64,000 bases of DNA from Dryococelus australis. Taxonomy: Eukaryota > Arthropoda > Insecta > Phasmatodea > Phasmatidae. Location of the stretch: NCBI GenBank assembly GCA_029891345.1, contig CM057006.1, positions 44,874,556-44,938,555 on the forward strand. Direction: 5' to 3'. This document shows, in pieces, positions 48,088 to 58,979 of the stretch. Positions within the stretch are counted from its first letter, which is position 1. Every line of letters begins with the position of its first letter. The notes under the pieces were generated by a model. That model worked only from the letters and a program-made list of their open reading frames with translations, was not told the origin of the DNA and did no database searches. Made by a program: the position numbers and the translations under genes.

Positions 48088-49564
48088 CAGTGGCGGCTGG
48101 TGACTTTTGAAACTGGGAGGGCTGTAGCGATCCTAACTCATATCATTACAAATATAATTCTTAAATTAGATACAGTGATAAATATATTGCTTACGACATG
48201 CTTAAGTAAGTGTAGCTTATGCAGCTAAATACAAAAAATAAGTGTGGTTGTTTGAAGAAAAATGTCATCGCCCGATTTGTAATGGCCAACATACTGTGGC
48301 CGCTAGTTCAGATCTAATCACTACCACAGGTATGTATTTGTTTTAAGTTTGTTTAGGTTATATGCCTTCCAACCTGTACCTAAATGGTGTGGTACATTAC
48401 ACGGGACGACGAGAGATAACATAATACCAATTCTACCATACTAATGATAACTTAAATATACTAAAACAAATATTTTTAAAACCAAATACTAATTTACATA
48501 GCCTACAGTACATATAAAGTTCATTAAAAATTTAAATTAGAGGATGCAAGTGGCATATCGTAATTAATATATTTGTAACAAAAAAATCCATTCGTCAACC
48601 TGTATGCGCTATCTAACTGGCAATGTATACTCACCTTACCAAGCAATGAAATTTTTTATATGTTGCGATCATGATTTATGTCTTTAACTTTGTGTCCCAG
48701 GTGTTTTAAATCTTTTACCTAATTGACAGTCCATGCAAGATCATTAGGTTCCATTAGAAAAACAAATTAAACAAAACAACACATTTCTAACTTCACACCC
48801 GCATAGCCAGTCCGCGAAATTGTATGTGCTAATGTCGAATTTTCTCGTGCACGAACCATTTACTACCTTGGCTTTGTTGTTGAATTATATTTAACTGTGG
48901 CCTTGCTGGTCCCAGATTATGTAGCTCTAGTTTATTCTCGTAATTTAAAATCTTTGTCGTAATAAGGTTTAAAATGTTACTCGCCGAATAAACAATTATT
49001 TACAAGTTTACACAACACGACATTAACAATTCAACCCTGCTTCTGACCGATGCTCATAACTCATCATTAATTAACAACAAACTTATTCAGAGTATTACAC
49101 ACTATATTTGAAGCTCACGCGAGTTTGAACGATATCTACCAATAAAAAAATATTCGAAATAAATACAAGCATTGTTAAAAAAATGTGTTTAACAACTGCA
49201 AAAGAGTGGAGCGCGAAAGTGTGCTTACAAAACACGTAGTTTTGGTAGCTTTTTCAAGTTCCAGAAAATCATTTTTTTTTGTTTGAGCAGGGCCCCGCCC
49301 AGCTCTCTCCGATCTACAGCATGCGATTGGCTGAAAAGGGCCGAGCCCCTGAAGTCTTCTCTCCCTCCCGTAGCATCCCTCGACATTTCCAATAACATTT
49401 ATCTCGTGACGAGAGTCTCGTCCATCTCAAAAACATTAGCTGCGAAATAACCTCCGTATTCGTACGCAGTATTATGTACTGAGTAGTAGGTAAGTAGAGG
49501 TATGCGTTCTGAGATTTTATTAGGAGGGCTGCGTCCCGCAGCCCTACCTCAGCAGCCGCCACTG
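48088..49564. mobile_element. hAT-type element, 1477 bp, perfect 8-bp target duplication
   Basis: Ends are CAGTGGCGGCTGGTGA (left) and TCAGCAGCCGCCACTG (right), inverted with one mismatch. The flanks are TTTAGAAC on both sides (48080-48087 and 49565-49572). The CAGTGGCGGCT terminus and 8-bp duplication are typical of the hAT superfamily. The interior is AT-rich with no transposase frame, so this is a non-autonomous derivative. The perfect duplication suggests it is relatively young. Confidence 0.93.
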
Positions 49565-49736
49565 TTTAGAACATGTGTCTATATAATTATAGCATAGGGT
49601 GTCAAGAATATCCGTAATCAAAATTCAAACACCCCAATAATTCTCACTCTGTAAGAAATATATACTTGACTGAAGAGCGGCCTATCCCTATTACAATATT
49701 TGTGTCTACCAAAAATTTACAGCGGCAGTGATGCGT

Positions 49737-50710
49737 TACACTCTAAATTCGAGTCAGTGAGAAACCACTGATTCGCAGTGAAATTCACCACTCAAAACAG
49801 TGAAAATGGCTCTACTTATAATCAGTGGAAAACCACTGATTGTTTCAGTGGATTAATTTCACTGATTGAATTAGTTACGTGATATTATTTCACTGAGTGA
49901 ATGAGTGACGGCCGACTACAGTGGCGAATAAAATATTGTTTGTATTAAATGTAGTCAAATAATTCCGCGAAATAAACATATTTACGATACTTTACTATTT
50001 ATGTTGCGCAATTTACCGTGATTAAAAAAAGTAAAGAATTTTCAGAGGTTGCTAGGATTGAACTCATACACCCTTTCCACTACCCTTTAGGACTTTACTT
50101 TACCATCTGCGCTTCAACGCCAAGTTGAAATAATGAGAGGAAAATATATCCCCCAATAGTGTCATTGCGAAATAGTGAAGATTTAAATTGTATGCTCTTA
50201 CTTTTCGTTTTTGTTTTAATTGGTGCCGTTAGGATTGTTAAAACGAATAGTATATACGAGTGCACTATCATCACATTATATGCGGTTGAAACCTTCCAAC
50301 AGAGCGCTGTGACGATTACATGAAAATGAAATGAAAGACGTAATAACGGAATGAAATTTTGAGTGTTCATATTACCTCATAAAATAGCGTTTTGAAAGAC
50401 AAAACACATTTTAGTACGTATTTTGTATTGGTTTTATTAGTTTATTCGTTATTTCACTTGATACACGTTGTTTAACGGCCTTTTATACACGCTGTTTAAC
50501 TGGTCGATCAGTCAAAAATAAACCACTGAGTAAACAGTGGAAAAGTGACTGATGAATCAGTGGAAAATGTCACTGAATCAATAAGTAAAGGAAATCTGGC
50601 ATTTTGTCACTGTTTCATCACTTAAAATCTCTGAAGTGACTGTCGAATCAGTCAGATACGTTTGACTGATTGAAACAGTGAAATTCTCACTGTTTCAGAT
50701 TTAGTGTGTA
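49737..50710. mobile_element. Foldback element B with CACTGATTC/GAATCAGTG word arms
   Basis: The left arm (49737-49915) starts TACACTCTAAATTCGAGTCA and is packed with CAGTGA, CCACTGATT and AATCAGTGG words. The right arm (about 50505-50710) has the same words and, reverse-complemented, starts TACACACTAAATCTGAAACA. The 590-bp centre holds a tRNA-like box pair on the minus strand (50059-50110). No transposase frame is visible and no target duplication is clear. The outer bases match element A at 4479, though the words differ. Confidence 0.75.
50052..50112 (-). other. tRNA-like internal Pol III A/B box inside foldback element B
   Basis: On the minus strand, GAAGCGCAGATGG resembles an A-box and AGTTCAATCC a B-box at a tRNA-like distance. 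A CTTTACTTTTTTT run follows. The same layout occurs inside element A (4875-4913). Confidence 0.45.
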
Positions 50711-50901
50711 CACACGATGTGTCTGAAATGGGTGGGCGAAATTCTGCGACGCGTTTTTTACCACAAGAACAGTGCACGTCGAGTCTGGAAATGTCTCGTC
50801 TGGCCGTATGCAGTAAAGCACTTGTTGCGAAGTAGCACAATGGTTGTAATGCTCATATTAAAATTTTTAGTTGCCCCTCTAACATGCGTATATAATATTA
50901 T

Positions 50902-50936
50902 AGGCTATTCACGGAATAGTGAGCACTTTTGGAGGA
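50902..50936. mobile_element. TA-targeting MITE left-end fragment
   Basis: AGGCTATTCACGGAATAGTG and AGCACTTTTGGAGG match the family's left end. The homology stops at a run of 16 C (50937-50952). Confidence 0.65.
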
Positions 50937-51059
50937 CCCCCCCCCCCCCCCCATACACACTCATTTGGAATGTGTTGGAGGAAGGGAGGAAGTATAAAAT
51001 AACTTGAAGCACTTGTTTTCATAGTGTTATTTACGTCGTTTATGTTGGTCGCCTTGGTA

Positions 51060-51480
51060 GGAAAGCGGTTCAATGTTTGGAAACTGAGACTGGGGTTTGC
51101 GCAGCTAGCGCGATAACTCTAACCCATACTAATGAGCTAAAGTGAAGAGACAGAAAGGGGTGGCGAAACTGACATATGGAGAGCGAGAAAAAAATGCGAC
51201 AGTTCTTGTCTCAATAAATAAGGGGATCATTTCATCGAACAAAAATTCAATTGGTCTTTCCACGAACAAGAAAGTGGTCAACTGTTTAATAAATGGTGCA
51301 TGAATAGTTGGTGGATAACAAATGAAGGATTTTCTTTGATGTGGCGAATCCTTGCGAAACAAATTGTGCACTGCTGATCGTGTGTTGACGTGCCACTTAT
51401 AAGGACTTGGATGTGTTCTGGCATGAACGTCCACGTGCTTCGCGTGCCGCCTTCTTACCACAAATGCGATAAACAAGGAC
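51060..51480 (+). pseudogene. pogo-like transposase relic, copy in plus orientation
   Basis: The reverse complement of this stretch aligns with 53790-54215, including AAGTCCTTAT, GGCACGTCAAC/GGCATGTCAACC, TTATCCACCAAC/TCATCCACCAAC and GACCAATTGAAT. That other copy has recognisable pogo motifs, so this is a fragment of the same gene. It is broken throughout, with no usable frame, and ends in a CpG-rich block. Confidence 0.65.
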
Positions 51481-51489
51481 GTCGCGGAA

Positions 51490-51673
51490 CGCCAGGGAAC
51501 GGAAACGAAACAGTGGGGCAAGCTCCCGGGAAGAGGCGTCATCGCTCGAAGACTTGTTTTGCAGCTGTAGTTTTCCACGAACGTGTCGTCGCCGAACCGC
51601 CGCGCCGCGAGATGCGCACTACACGTCGTCGCTGCTGCGACGCCAGTTGGCGTCACTGATTTTTTTTTGCTAA
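51490..51673. other. CpG-rich block next to a MITE
   Basis: Dense CpG text such as CGTCGTCGCCGAACCGCCGCG. The overlapping frames on both strands are explained by composition. Confidence 0.5.
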
Positions 51674-51925
51674 AGGCTCTTCACGATAAAGTGAGCACTT
51701 TTGAAATCTACGTCAGAAAAATGTCATTGCCCCCCGCCTGAATATATTTAAACGGGTAAAGTTGGTAACGATGGGTGGAAAGTTAACATCGTATTAAGTG
51801 TTACGTAACCATTGTAATTTTTTAAATTATTTATTACGTTTTCTATTTTTTTTTTAAACGATCCAGTGTGTAAAAATTAGCTGATTTATAAAATATTTAC
51901 TTTTCTAATAATTTCGCAGTGCCTG
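51674..51925 (+). mobile_element. TA-targeting MITE family 1, right-truncated
   Basis: The left end AGGCTCTTCACGATAAAGTG and core match other copies up to a TAATTTCGCAGTG segment. The right third is missing. Confidence 0.82.
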
Positions 51926-52633
51926 TCGTAGACTGTGGCTTTCAGAAAGGAGATAAACATTTCCGAGGGAGCGAAAATGTAATGCTGACCTAGACGCGAG
52001 TGGCGTGTTTTCGCGTCTGCCTCGGAAGCTGGATGGTGGCCGCAGGATCGCGTTTCCAAGGACGAACCCGCCGCATATTTACTACGCTCCCAGACCAAAC
52101 ATCTGGCGTGTGTGCGTAGCAGCGCGGACAGTCCCTCCCCCCTTCAATCTTAATCATGGCCTCATTAGTAGCCTTAACATCGGCTTGACGGACGTGTTAA
52201 ATAAAATAGTGCTGGCAGCTGTGGACTGTGAATCTTCGTGCGTGGCAACCAGCCGTTCTTACTTTTTTTTTTCGCTTGAGTCCCCGATTTTAAGTAAAAT
52301 CAAAACGTGCAACTCATACGTGATCGTGGTATCAGTAGAAGTCCTCATATCCTCATGAGCATGGGACTTCAGTATAAAAATTTTCGTCCTGTAATTATTT
52401 ATCTTGTATTTGAACTGGAAATCGCGCATGAAGAATGTTTCATTTCCTGCACACACTGTAATTACTCTAGGGAAATTAACACACTGCACCAGTAAAATGC
52501 CAGCGTATAAGAAGTGCTGCATAAAAACATTCCGACAGCACAGAATGAACATGTTTGGATATTAAACGTAAATTCTAATTTCATTGTGTGACTGGGGAGT
52601 CAGTCTGTGTGGAATTCTGAAAGGTCTAACTTG
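51926..52633. other. No gene recognised
   Basis: Mixed composition with short frames on both strands. No domain seen. Confidence 0.45.
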
Positions 52634-52644
52634 GCAACTTTCCG

Positions 52645-52870
52645 CGAGTGTAAAGAATTGAGCGGCTCTTAGCAGCGAGGTCTTGAGAGCCGATGAGGGT
52701 GATTGTGACGAGTATGGAGCAGCTCTGGATTGAAAGGGCTGGGGAAACGGGAGATCCCTGAGGAAACCAGTCTACCAGTGGCATCGTCCGGGGGTGACCC
52801 GCCCAGGGATTGAACCCGGTCCGCCTTGGTGGGAGGCGAGCATTCTACCCGCTCAGTCACGGCGGCCCCA
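52645..52870 (-). mobile_element. tRNA-derived SINE with 11-bp target duplication
   Basis: On the minus strand it begins GGGGCCGCCGTGACTGAGCG. TGACTGAGCGGG is an A-box (52848-52859) and GGTTCAATCC a B-box (52808-52817). The tRNA-like head is followed by a unique body and an AATTCTTTACACTCG tail. GCAACTTTCCG is repeated on both sides (52634-52644 and 52871-52881), the mark of LINE-mediated retroposition. The parent tRNA is not certain; the anticodon arm can be drawn more than one way. A fragment of the same SINE is at 6387-6500. Confidence 0.9.
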
Positions 52871-52901
52871 GCAACTTTCCGTTATTAGCGTGCAATGTAA
52901 T

Positions 52902-52990
52902 AGGTTATTCAGCATAAAGTGAGCATTTTTAAGGCCCTTCCAGCAAGCGTTATAACCTAAAAATTATATTTTACTGTTGCCTCAAGCAGT
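52902..52990. mobile_element. TA-targeting MITE short subfamily, left part
   Basis: AGGTTATTCAGCATAAAGTG, then TTTTTAAGGCCCTT and AGCAAGCGTTA, align with the 180-bp element at 26020. The right part is missing. Confidence 0.7.
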
Positions 52991-52994
52991 ATTT

Positions 52995-53240
52995 ACAACG
53001 TCCGTCCGTCAATCACGTGACCTACAGCCAATCAGAAGTGGCCACCAATTCTGTCCGTCCGTCGAAACCTTGGCAAGCTTTAACTTACGACGGACGAACG
53101 AATGAAATTACAGCCTTCTAAACTTGCATGTTTTGTTATTCGTTCGTTTATTAGTTAGCAGTATTGAACGTACGACGGACGTACGAAGTTTGGTTGTAAA
53201 TCGCTCGGCTGGGAGACGGACGGACACGACGGGCTGTTTT
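52995..53240. mobile_element. CCGTCCGTC-type foldback element, shorter copy
   Basis: The left end has ACGTCCGTCCGTCAATCACG and a CCAATC-type segment, as in the copy at 45923-46428. The right end has GAGACGGACGGACACGACGG. Inner words such as ACGACGGACG occur in both orientations. Non-coding. Confidence 0.65.
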
Positions 53241-53769
53241 AAATCCTGCCTCGGACGTTAACTTTTGAGGTTATAAATTTTCACACTGTTTAGTCACATA
53301 GCAATTCTTATATTAACATTTAGCGAAAGAATACAACTAAGCTGAAAGGAAGTCAAAATTTCACTCTATGCTCCAAGTCTCTTTCGAGCGTCGACATTTC
53401 TTTGCTCCTTTTTGTAACGTGGCTAGGGTTCCTTTAGTAAAGATTGGGATGTAGAAGGCTTGAAGGTGATCACTTCGACTTGGGCTGTTGAAGATGGATT
53501 CTCTCCTATTGATTCTCCCGATTGTGAAGTTATTAGAAAGATGCGAATTTACTGAGAAAGATGCTTGGAAATCCTAGTCAGAAAAAAAAAACATTGCGAC
53601 GATTCAATGTATACATTCCTGTCGGACGAAACCAGACTGGGGAAGTTCGAATCGAGACACACTAGTAAATGCGGAATTTCCCAAGCCAGATACATCTTTC
53701 ACCTATTTTCAGTTTTGGATACTTCCTGTTCTATAAAACGCATGCCTCATTGTATGCGTTTTTGGTTTT
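53241..53769. other. No gene recognised
   Basis: AT-rich DNA with a short plus-strand frame that lacks motifs. Confidence 0.45.
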
Positions 53770-54790
53770 CATCACAGCTCTTTCGAGGACTTGTAATTTG
53801 TGTCTTGTATAAGGCGGCAAGCAAAGCTCGTGGACGACAATTTTTTTTGTCATACAAGATCGCATCTAAGTCCTTATGACTGGCATGTCAACCCAATATC
53901 AGCAGTACAGGATTTTTTTTTCGCATGGATTCATTTTTTCCATAGAACTTTTTATCCACTTCGAAAATATCCTTCATTAGTCATCCACCAACCATGCATG
54001 CTTATCATTGGTGCATCTTTTATTAAATTATTGACCAATTGAATATTTGTTGGATGAACTGATCCCCTGAAGTATTTATTGGGAGAAGAACTATCACCTT
54101 TTTTCCTCGTTCTCAAGATGTCTGTTTCGCCACCTATTTCTATCTCTTCACTGAAAGAAAGTTTAGCTCGCTTGCGTGGACATTAGAAACCCCAGTCTCA
54201 TCGGCATTATAAATTCGTGATGGACTAAAACAATACTTTCAATAAATTGTCTTATCTAGTCAAAACATATGTCCCCTTGCTCCCTATTAAAATCTGCTGC
54301 CCTCTGAAAACTGGTGTCTTCGGCTGCCCTAAAACTCAAATCTCGGTCTCTCTTCATAAAGCCATAATAAGTCTTTTCCTGTCATCATAGTGATCTTGTT
54401 GAAACGGTGATCAATTTTTAGCTTCTCTGAAAATTGGTATGCAATATTCAGAAACTCAGTTTTGTTACGTGACATCAGCTGGCAGTCGAGGGTCCTTTAT
54501 GTGGTTGCGTGTTGAATGTCTGTTAATATTCTTTGAAATATTCCACTGTTGGCCGTACACGACTTCAACACTGCCTCTCTGCCTTCTTCAAGAGGTATTA
54601 TCTATCCGCCCAAGTACTTTCGGGAACAGCAAATCAATCATTTGATCCTGGTATTGACATTTCTTTTTGCTTTACGTTACTAACAGCTAACACCATGTCT
54701 TCCTCTTTTCTATTCTCCATGTGTCTTCCCCATTTTCCTCTGAAATAAAGGAAATATCTATCAGTACCTACAGAGAGTTTAGGTGGACCT
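53770..54790 (-). pseudogene. pogo-like (DDE_1) transposase relic
   Basis: Minus-strand text, in order: FRGKWGRHMENRKEEDMVLA (about 54745 down), LNIAYQFSEKLKIDHRFNK, MMTGKDLLWLYEERPRF (about 54387 down), then PSRIYNADETGVSNVH (about 54215 down) and NPVLLILG..HASHKDLDA (about 53910 down). This is the order of pogo/Tigger-type transposases: an N-terminal DNA-binding region, a second helix-turn-helix, the DET catalytic motif and the second aspartate block LLLDGH. The second aspartate is lost (LLILG, then a stop), and frames change several times. It is dead. A second partial copy lies inverted at 51060-51480. Confidence 0.8.
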
Positions 54791-55727
54791 ACGGCTTCCA
54801 TGCAGTAGGTATAGAAAGATAAGAGTAGGGAGGTTGGAAAGTCCGTACCAATGGCCTGCAAGTATACAATAAAATGGCTTAATGGTGTCGAGTACCGACA
54901 AATTATAACTTAATAGTTTTTTTTTTTATAACCCATAATGTTATATTTCAGCTCTCATTGGAGCAGTCTCGCTCACTATTAACGAAGACTAGAAACTATA
55001 GAATTTGATCTTAAACCAGTAGCTAAACAAAAAACCAAACTTAAAGGAGTTAAGTTTACATCCACTTTTTATGAATTTCTGATGCATTTACAGATTCTAT
55101 TTTGGCATGATCAACACCTAATGGTATGCATATAATATAAATTAATACCTAGAAGTTAAGATGCACATTAGTATTTGAAATACAGCATTACTAGTAATTA
55201 TTGCCTGTTTACTCTCAATACACTTTTACCTGCCCTCCCCCCCCCCGCACGTAGTTCTTACGCCACTGATCTTAGCCGATTGGTTGAGGAGGTAACGACT
55301 GGGGATGCCAGGTGCCAGCCGCCAGTTTGTTGTCCGATACCACCCGAATGGTGAGCAAAGTATCAAAAATTTCTAAAATAATATCTCTGGAACAAACCCT
55401 ATTGTGAAACTGTAGTTTATAGACCAAATAATAATGTTGTTAGTGTACGTGAAAGATAATTACACCTACTCGTGTTGTCACAGTTTGCTGATGAAGGTAT
55501 CTGCTTGTCGACACACACGAAGCACGCACGACAAAAAACCAACTCACTCCGGAATAGTGCTATCTCTGGTCTCAATACCGCGAGCAAGTGACTCGCGTGT
55601 GTAGATGGAGCTACTAGTCTGCTTGACAAGTGCTGCTTCGCTTGTCGATGACGTAAACTATTGGTCCGATACCAGTCGCCATCCGGTACCACCCAATCTT
55701 CCCCTACATTTAATTAATCGACTATAT
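54791..55727. other. No gene recognised
   Basis: AT-rich DNA, with a CGATACCACC word in two places (about 55335 and 55670) and a run of 10 C at 55237-55246. Confidence 0.4.
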
Positions 55728-56143
55728 AGCCTATTCACGGTTGCTAGATACTTTTTGAATCAATAATTTGAAAAATCATCCTATTTATAATGCCTTTGGC
55801 TTTTTCCTGATTATGTTATGTATTACAAGCGTGTTTTATACTTGTGTTAACTTGAAAGAACATAAAAGTACCTTATTATGGTTACATAGAAACTTTATTT
55901 TTCTATGTATTATATTTTATTTATAAGTAATGCGATTAAAAAGTGAGAAAATACGTGTTGGTAACGCCTAAGAAATAGTTTTTGTGCAAAATCTTATTAC
56001 ACCGAGTGCGCACGAATACGGTGCGTTGTCCCTTTCGTGTAGTTTTCTAGATTCGGTTAAGCTTTGTTTGCATGAGGCGTAGAAATATCCTCGAAGTAGA
56101 ACTTCAGCAGGGCTCCAGAAAAGTCGTAACCGTGAATGTATAT
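55728..56143. mobile_element. Probable diverged TA-targeting MITE
   Basis: AGCCTATTCACGGTTGCTAG on the left and CCGTAACCGTGAATGTATAT-type text on the right resemble family ends. AGCAGGGCTCCAGAAAAGT precedes the right end, as in other copies. The core is different or eroded. Confidence 0.45.
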
Positions 56144-56449
56144 AGACCCGACTGCATAGAGCGCTGAGATGATTTTATTTTGGTCAGTCTGCCGAAGCTA
56201 TACCTAGCTATAAGATAACCAAGAAGTGTGGAAGAGTCTTGCCGCTTCTAACGCCGTTCCAAGGCCGCTTCCGACAAGTCCGGCGTGCAAGGTCGCGAGA
56301 GGAGCGGGTATGGTGGGAAAGGCAACCGGGCAACTGATTACGAACCCCACCCGCATCGCAGGATGCTGCAAGGGCATCCAGCAAATCATCGAGGGATGAA
56401 TATTCAACTGATGGGCATACTGCCCCGGTAGTCGTTTTAACTATGGTAT
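56144..56449. other. CpG-rich block
   Basis: CpG-rich text (CGCCGTTCC, GGCCGCTTCCGAC, AAGGTCGCG) in AT-rich DNA, ending at a MITE copy. No gene recognised. Confidence 0.45.
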
Positions 56450-56609
56450 AGGCTGTTAACGGTAAAATGAGCACTTTTGAATGCCCTGCTTAAGATCTAC
56501 TTGTATACACACAGTGTTAATTTTACATAAGGCGGAGGAATACACAACCCGTATGCAAGTAGATATTCAGCAGTGCTTTCAAAAGTGCTCATTTTACCGT
56601 GAACAGCCT
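56450..56609. mobile_element. TA-targeting MITE family 1, 160-bp internally deleted palindrome
   Basis: Ends AGGCTGTTAACGGTAAAATG and CATTTTACCGTGAACAGCCT are flanked by TA. The two arms pair almost end to end through AAGATCTACTTGTATAC and GTATGCAAGTAGATATT. It corresponds to a family 1 end plus its inverted copy. Confidence 0.88.
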
Positions 56610-57153
56610 ATACATATGTCACGCGGTAGCCTACGGCATTAGTTTACGCTGTAATTATTTTCATTTGTAAAACTTAGTAAAAGTTATTATAGTTGCAGCA
56701 AAATAGAAAAAAAATTAGATTTGACATAAAGTTATTAAAAAAAAATGTAAAGCGTTTTTTATATATTCGTGGAAAATTGCATCAATCACATTCAATGTGT
56801 AAACGTTGAACATTGTTTGGTACAAATAATAAATTATATTTTTTTTTGTGTGTAACACAACACCCTTAAGGCGACTCCTAGGTTGGAGTCGCCACTGGCG
56901 GGCAGTGACATTCACTGTGTGCGAGGACTAGCGTGCGGTGGGACATTATGCAACCCCATTAAAAGGTCGTCTACAGCCATTGACATCTCGACCTCACAGC
57001 CACCAAGAACTGTGGACCGGAGCGTGACCCTGTGTCCTTGGGGAGGCCCGACACGCGCCGGGCAGAGATTCCGTGTCGGGAATGTGGCAAGGGGGACTGG
57101 CTTCATCGACACTTTGGATAGCCCTGCCGAAGATCTGCAGTCTCCTTTTGTAG
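56610..57153. other. AT-rich DNA, then CpG-rich block
   Basis: AT-rich to about 56880, CpG-rich from about 56890 to 57140 (ACACGCGCCGGG and similar). No gene recognised. Confidence 0.4.
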
Positions 57154-57545
57154 AGGCTGTTCACGATAAAGTGAGTACTTTTGAAATCAACCTTAGAAAA
57201 AAGTCACTATCCCTGCCTGAATATATTTTAACGGGTGCATTGAGTGTCATGCGCCCAGCAAAGTTGGTAACGAAGGATGGAAAGTAGTTCCATATCTTAA
57301 CGTCGAATAAAAAGAGTTGGGTAACCATTTGTGATAACTTAAATTATTTATTTCCTTTTATGCTTTTTTGATGCTGCATATAAGTATAAAATTATGCAGA
57401 TTTTTTAATTATTTGCTTTCCTAATAATTCTACAGTTTCACGTGACCGACGCATGAAAAAAGTGCTGAGGCCCGTAGTAATGTTAATTTTACATAAGGGG
57501 TAAGACTATACAACGTGCAAACAAGTAAATCTTAAGCAGGGCTCT
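57154..57545 (+). mobile_element. TA-targeting MITE family 1, lacks the right end
   Basis: The left end AGGCTGTTCACGATAAAGTG and most of the core are present (AAGTTGGTAACGAAGG, a GTGACCGACGCATG segment). Homology stops inside AAGCAGGGCTCT, so the last 35 bp are missing. Confidence 0.85.
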
Positions 57546-58979
57546 CGTTGGCCATGTTAGATGTCGATGACCGTGATCGTGGATGACCTTGAAATAAAAA
57601 AAATCGGATGAGCGACGTATTTATACTTTTCTCGCAACATGGAACATACACGTAGAGTTGTGACTCAAGGGTATAATGAAAGATCCATATCCTGCTAATT
57701 TATTTGCGGAAGCAAGCCGAAGTAGGTTCTATGAAACTGCCAACCTTAGAACACAGTAAAAGACACATTCTCACTTTATGTTGGTGGTATCGGAGACCTC
57801 GACAACTGTTTTTTTAATATTGTGATTGGCCTGTTTTTTGTGGGCAACATAATTGATGCGTCTCGTATCCATGGTTATTTATTTCATATCGCAAATACAT
57901 TTGAGCTAATATAAACTGGAACCGTGAAGGTGAAACACTACATTAAACCCAGTTTTATGCGTATATTCGTAAAAATACACGTGACATGAATAAACAGACG
58001 TGGAGAGTGCTTAAACTATGTGATCGTATTTCCACCATCAAAATTAAAATACGCAAATCAACCATGAGTTTATAAATCATGTAGACAGAGAAACTAAGTT
58101 ATTGTATATTTATACTATCTGAGTATAGTAACACCTCTGCCAACCGAAACAATGATTTTTGGGGGGGATTTCGGATACTGAAAATTTCGAATAATAAGGT
58201 TTTTCAGGTTCAAAGGCAGAAAACAAAGTACACATACATTTCACTTACTAAATATAAAATTTTGTCAGTATAGTATTTTAGGAGAAATGAACATAAGCAG
58301 TAAAACAACAACGTATACACGATATAATTCTATGTTAAGAAGTACTTCTTGGAGAAAAGTGGGAAATTTCGTTTGTACTTTCCCATCGCAATTGTTTTCT
58401 GGCCACAATATCTCTAGATTGTAAACTTTTAAATTGTATATATATTTTAATAATACGGTTAGGACGTTTCGGTTAATCTGTATTCCGGTTAAATTTGTTA
58501 CGTTTAATAGAGGTTGTACGCAATTTGTTCTAAATATGTAATTTTTTTTTTAAATGCCGAAGTTGCAAGGCCGCAGTACTTCGACTTCGAGTAGATTTCT
58601 GGTATCTTCGGTTAAGATTTAGTTTTCCTTATCAGGGCTAAGGTCCGTCGACAATCGCGTTGACAAAACGTTAATCGCTTAACGTCGCCATAAGAAAACT
58701 GGCATGTCTACAACGAACATTTACAGGAATAAAAAAAAGATAGTGTAAGAGTATATATACAAATATTTTTGTTTTTGTTTGAGATGTAAAAAGAACCTTT
58801 TGTAAAAAAAAAACTCCGTAGACTTAATAGTTACTCTCAATTATTTGTAAATGCATTTTGCGTTATTTGTATATTTATTTCGTATAAAATTAACCAATTA
58901 AATACGTACGGCGATAGTGGTGCTATCTATTTCCAATCGTCTGTAACATTTGTTTTCACTTGTTAGTGACGTCTTGATT
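57546..58979. other. AT-rich DNA, possible eroded pogo-type MITE
   Basis: Text at 58125-58170 (TAACACCTCTGCCAACCGAA) and 58465-58515 (GGTTAATCTGTATTCCGGTT, TTAATAGAGGTTGTACG) resembles the two ends of a pogo-type element. Ends are too degraded to define. No gene recognised. Confidence 0.35.
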
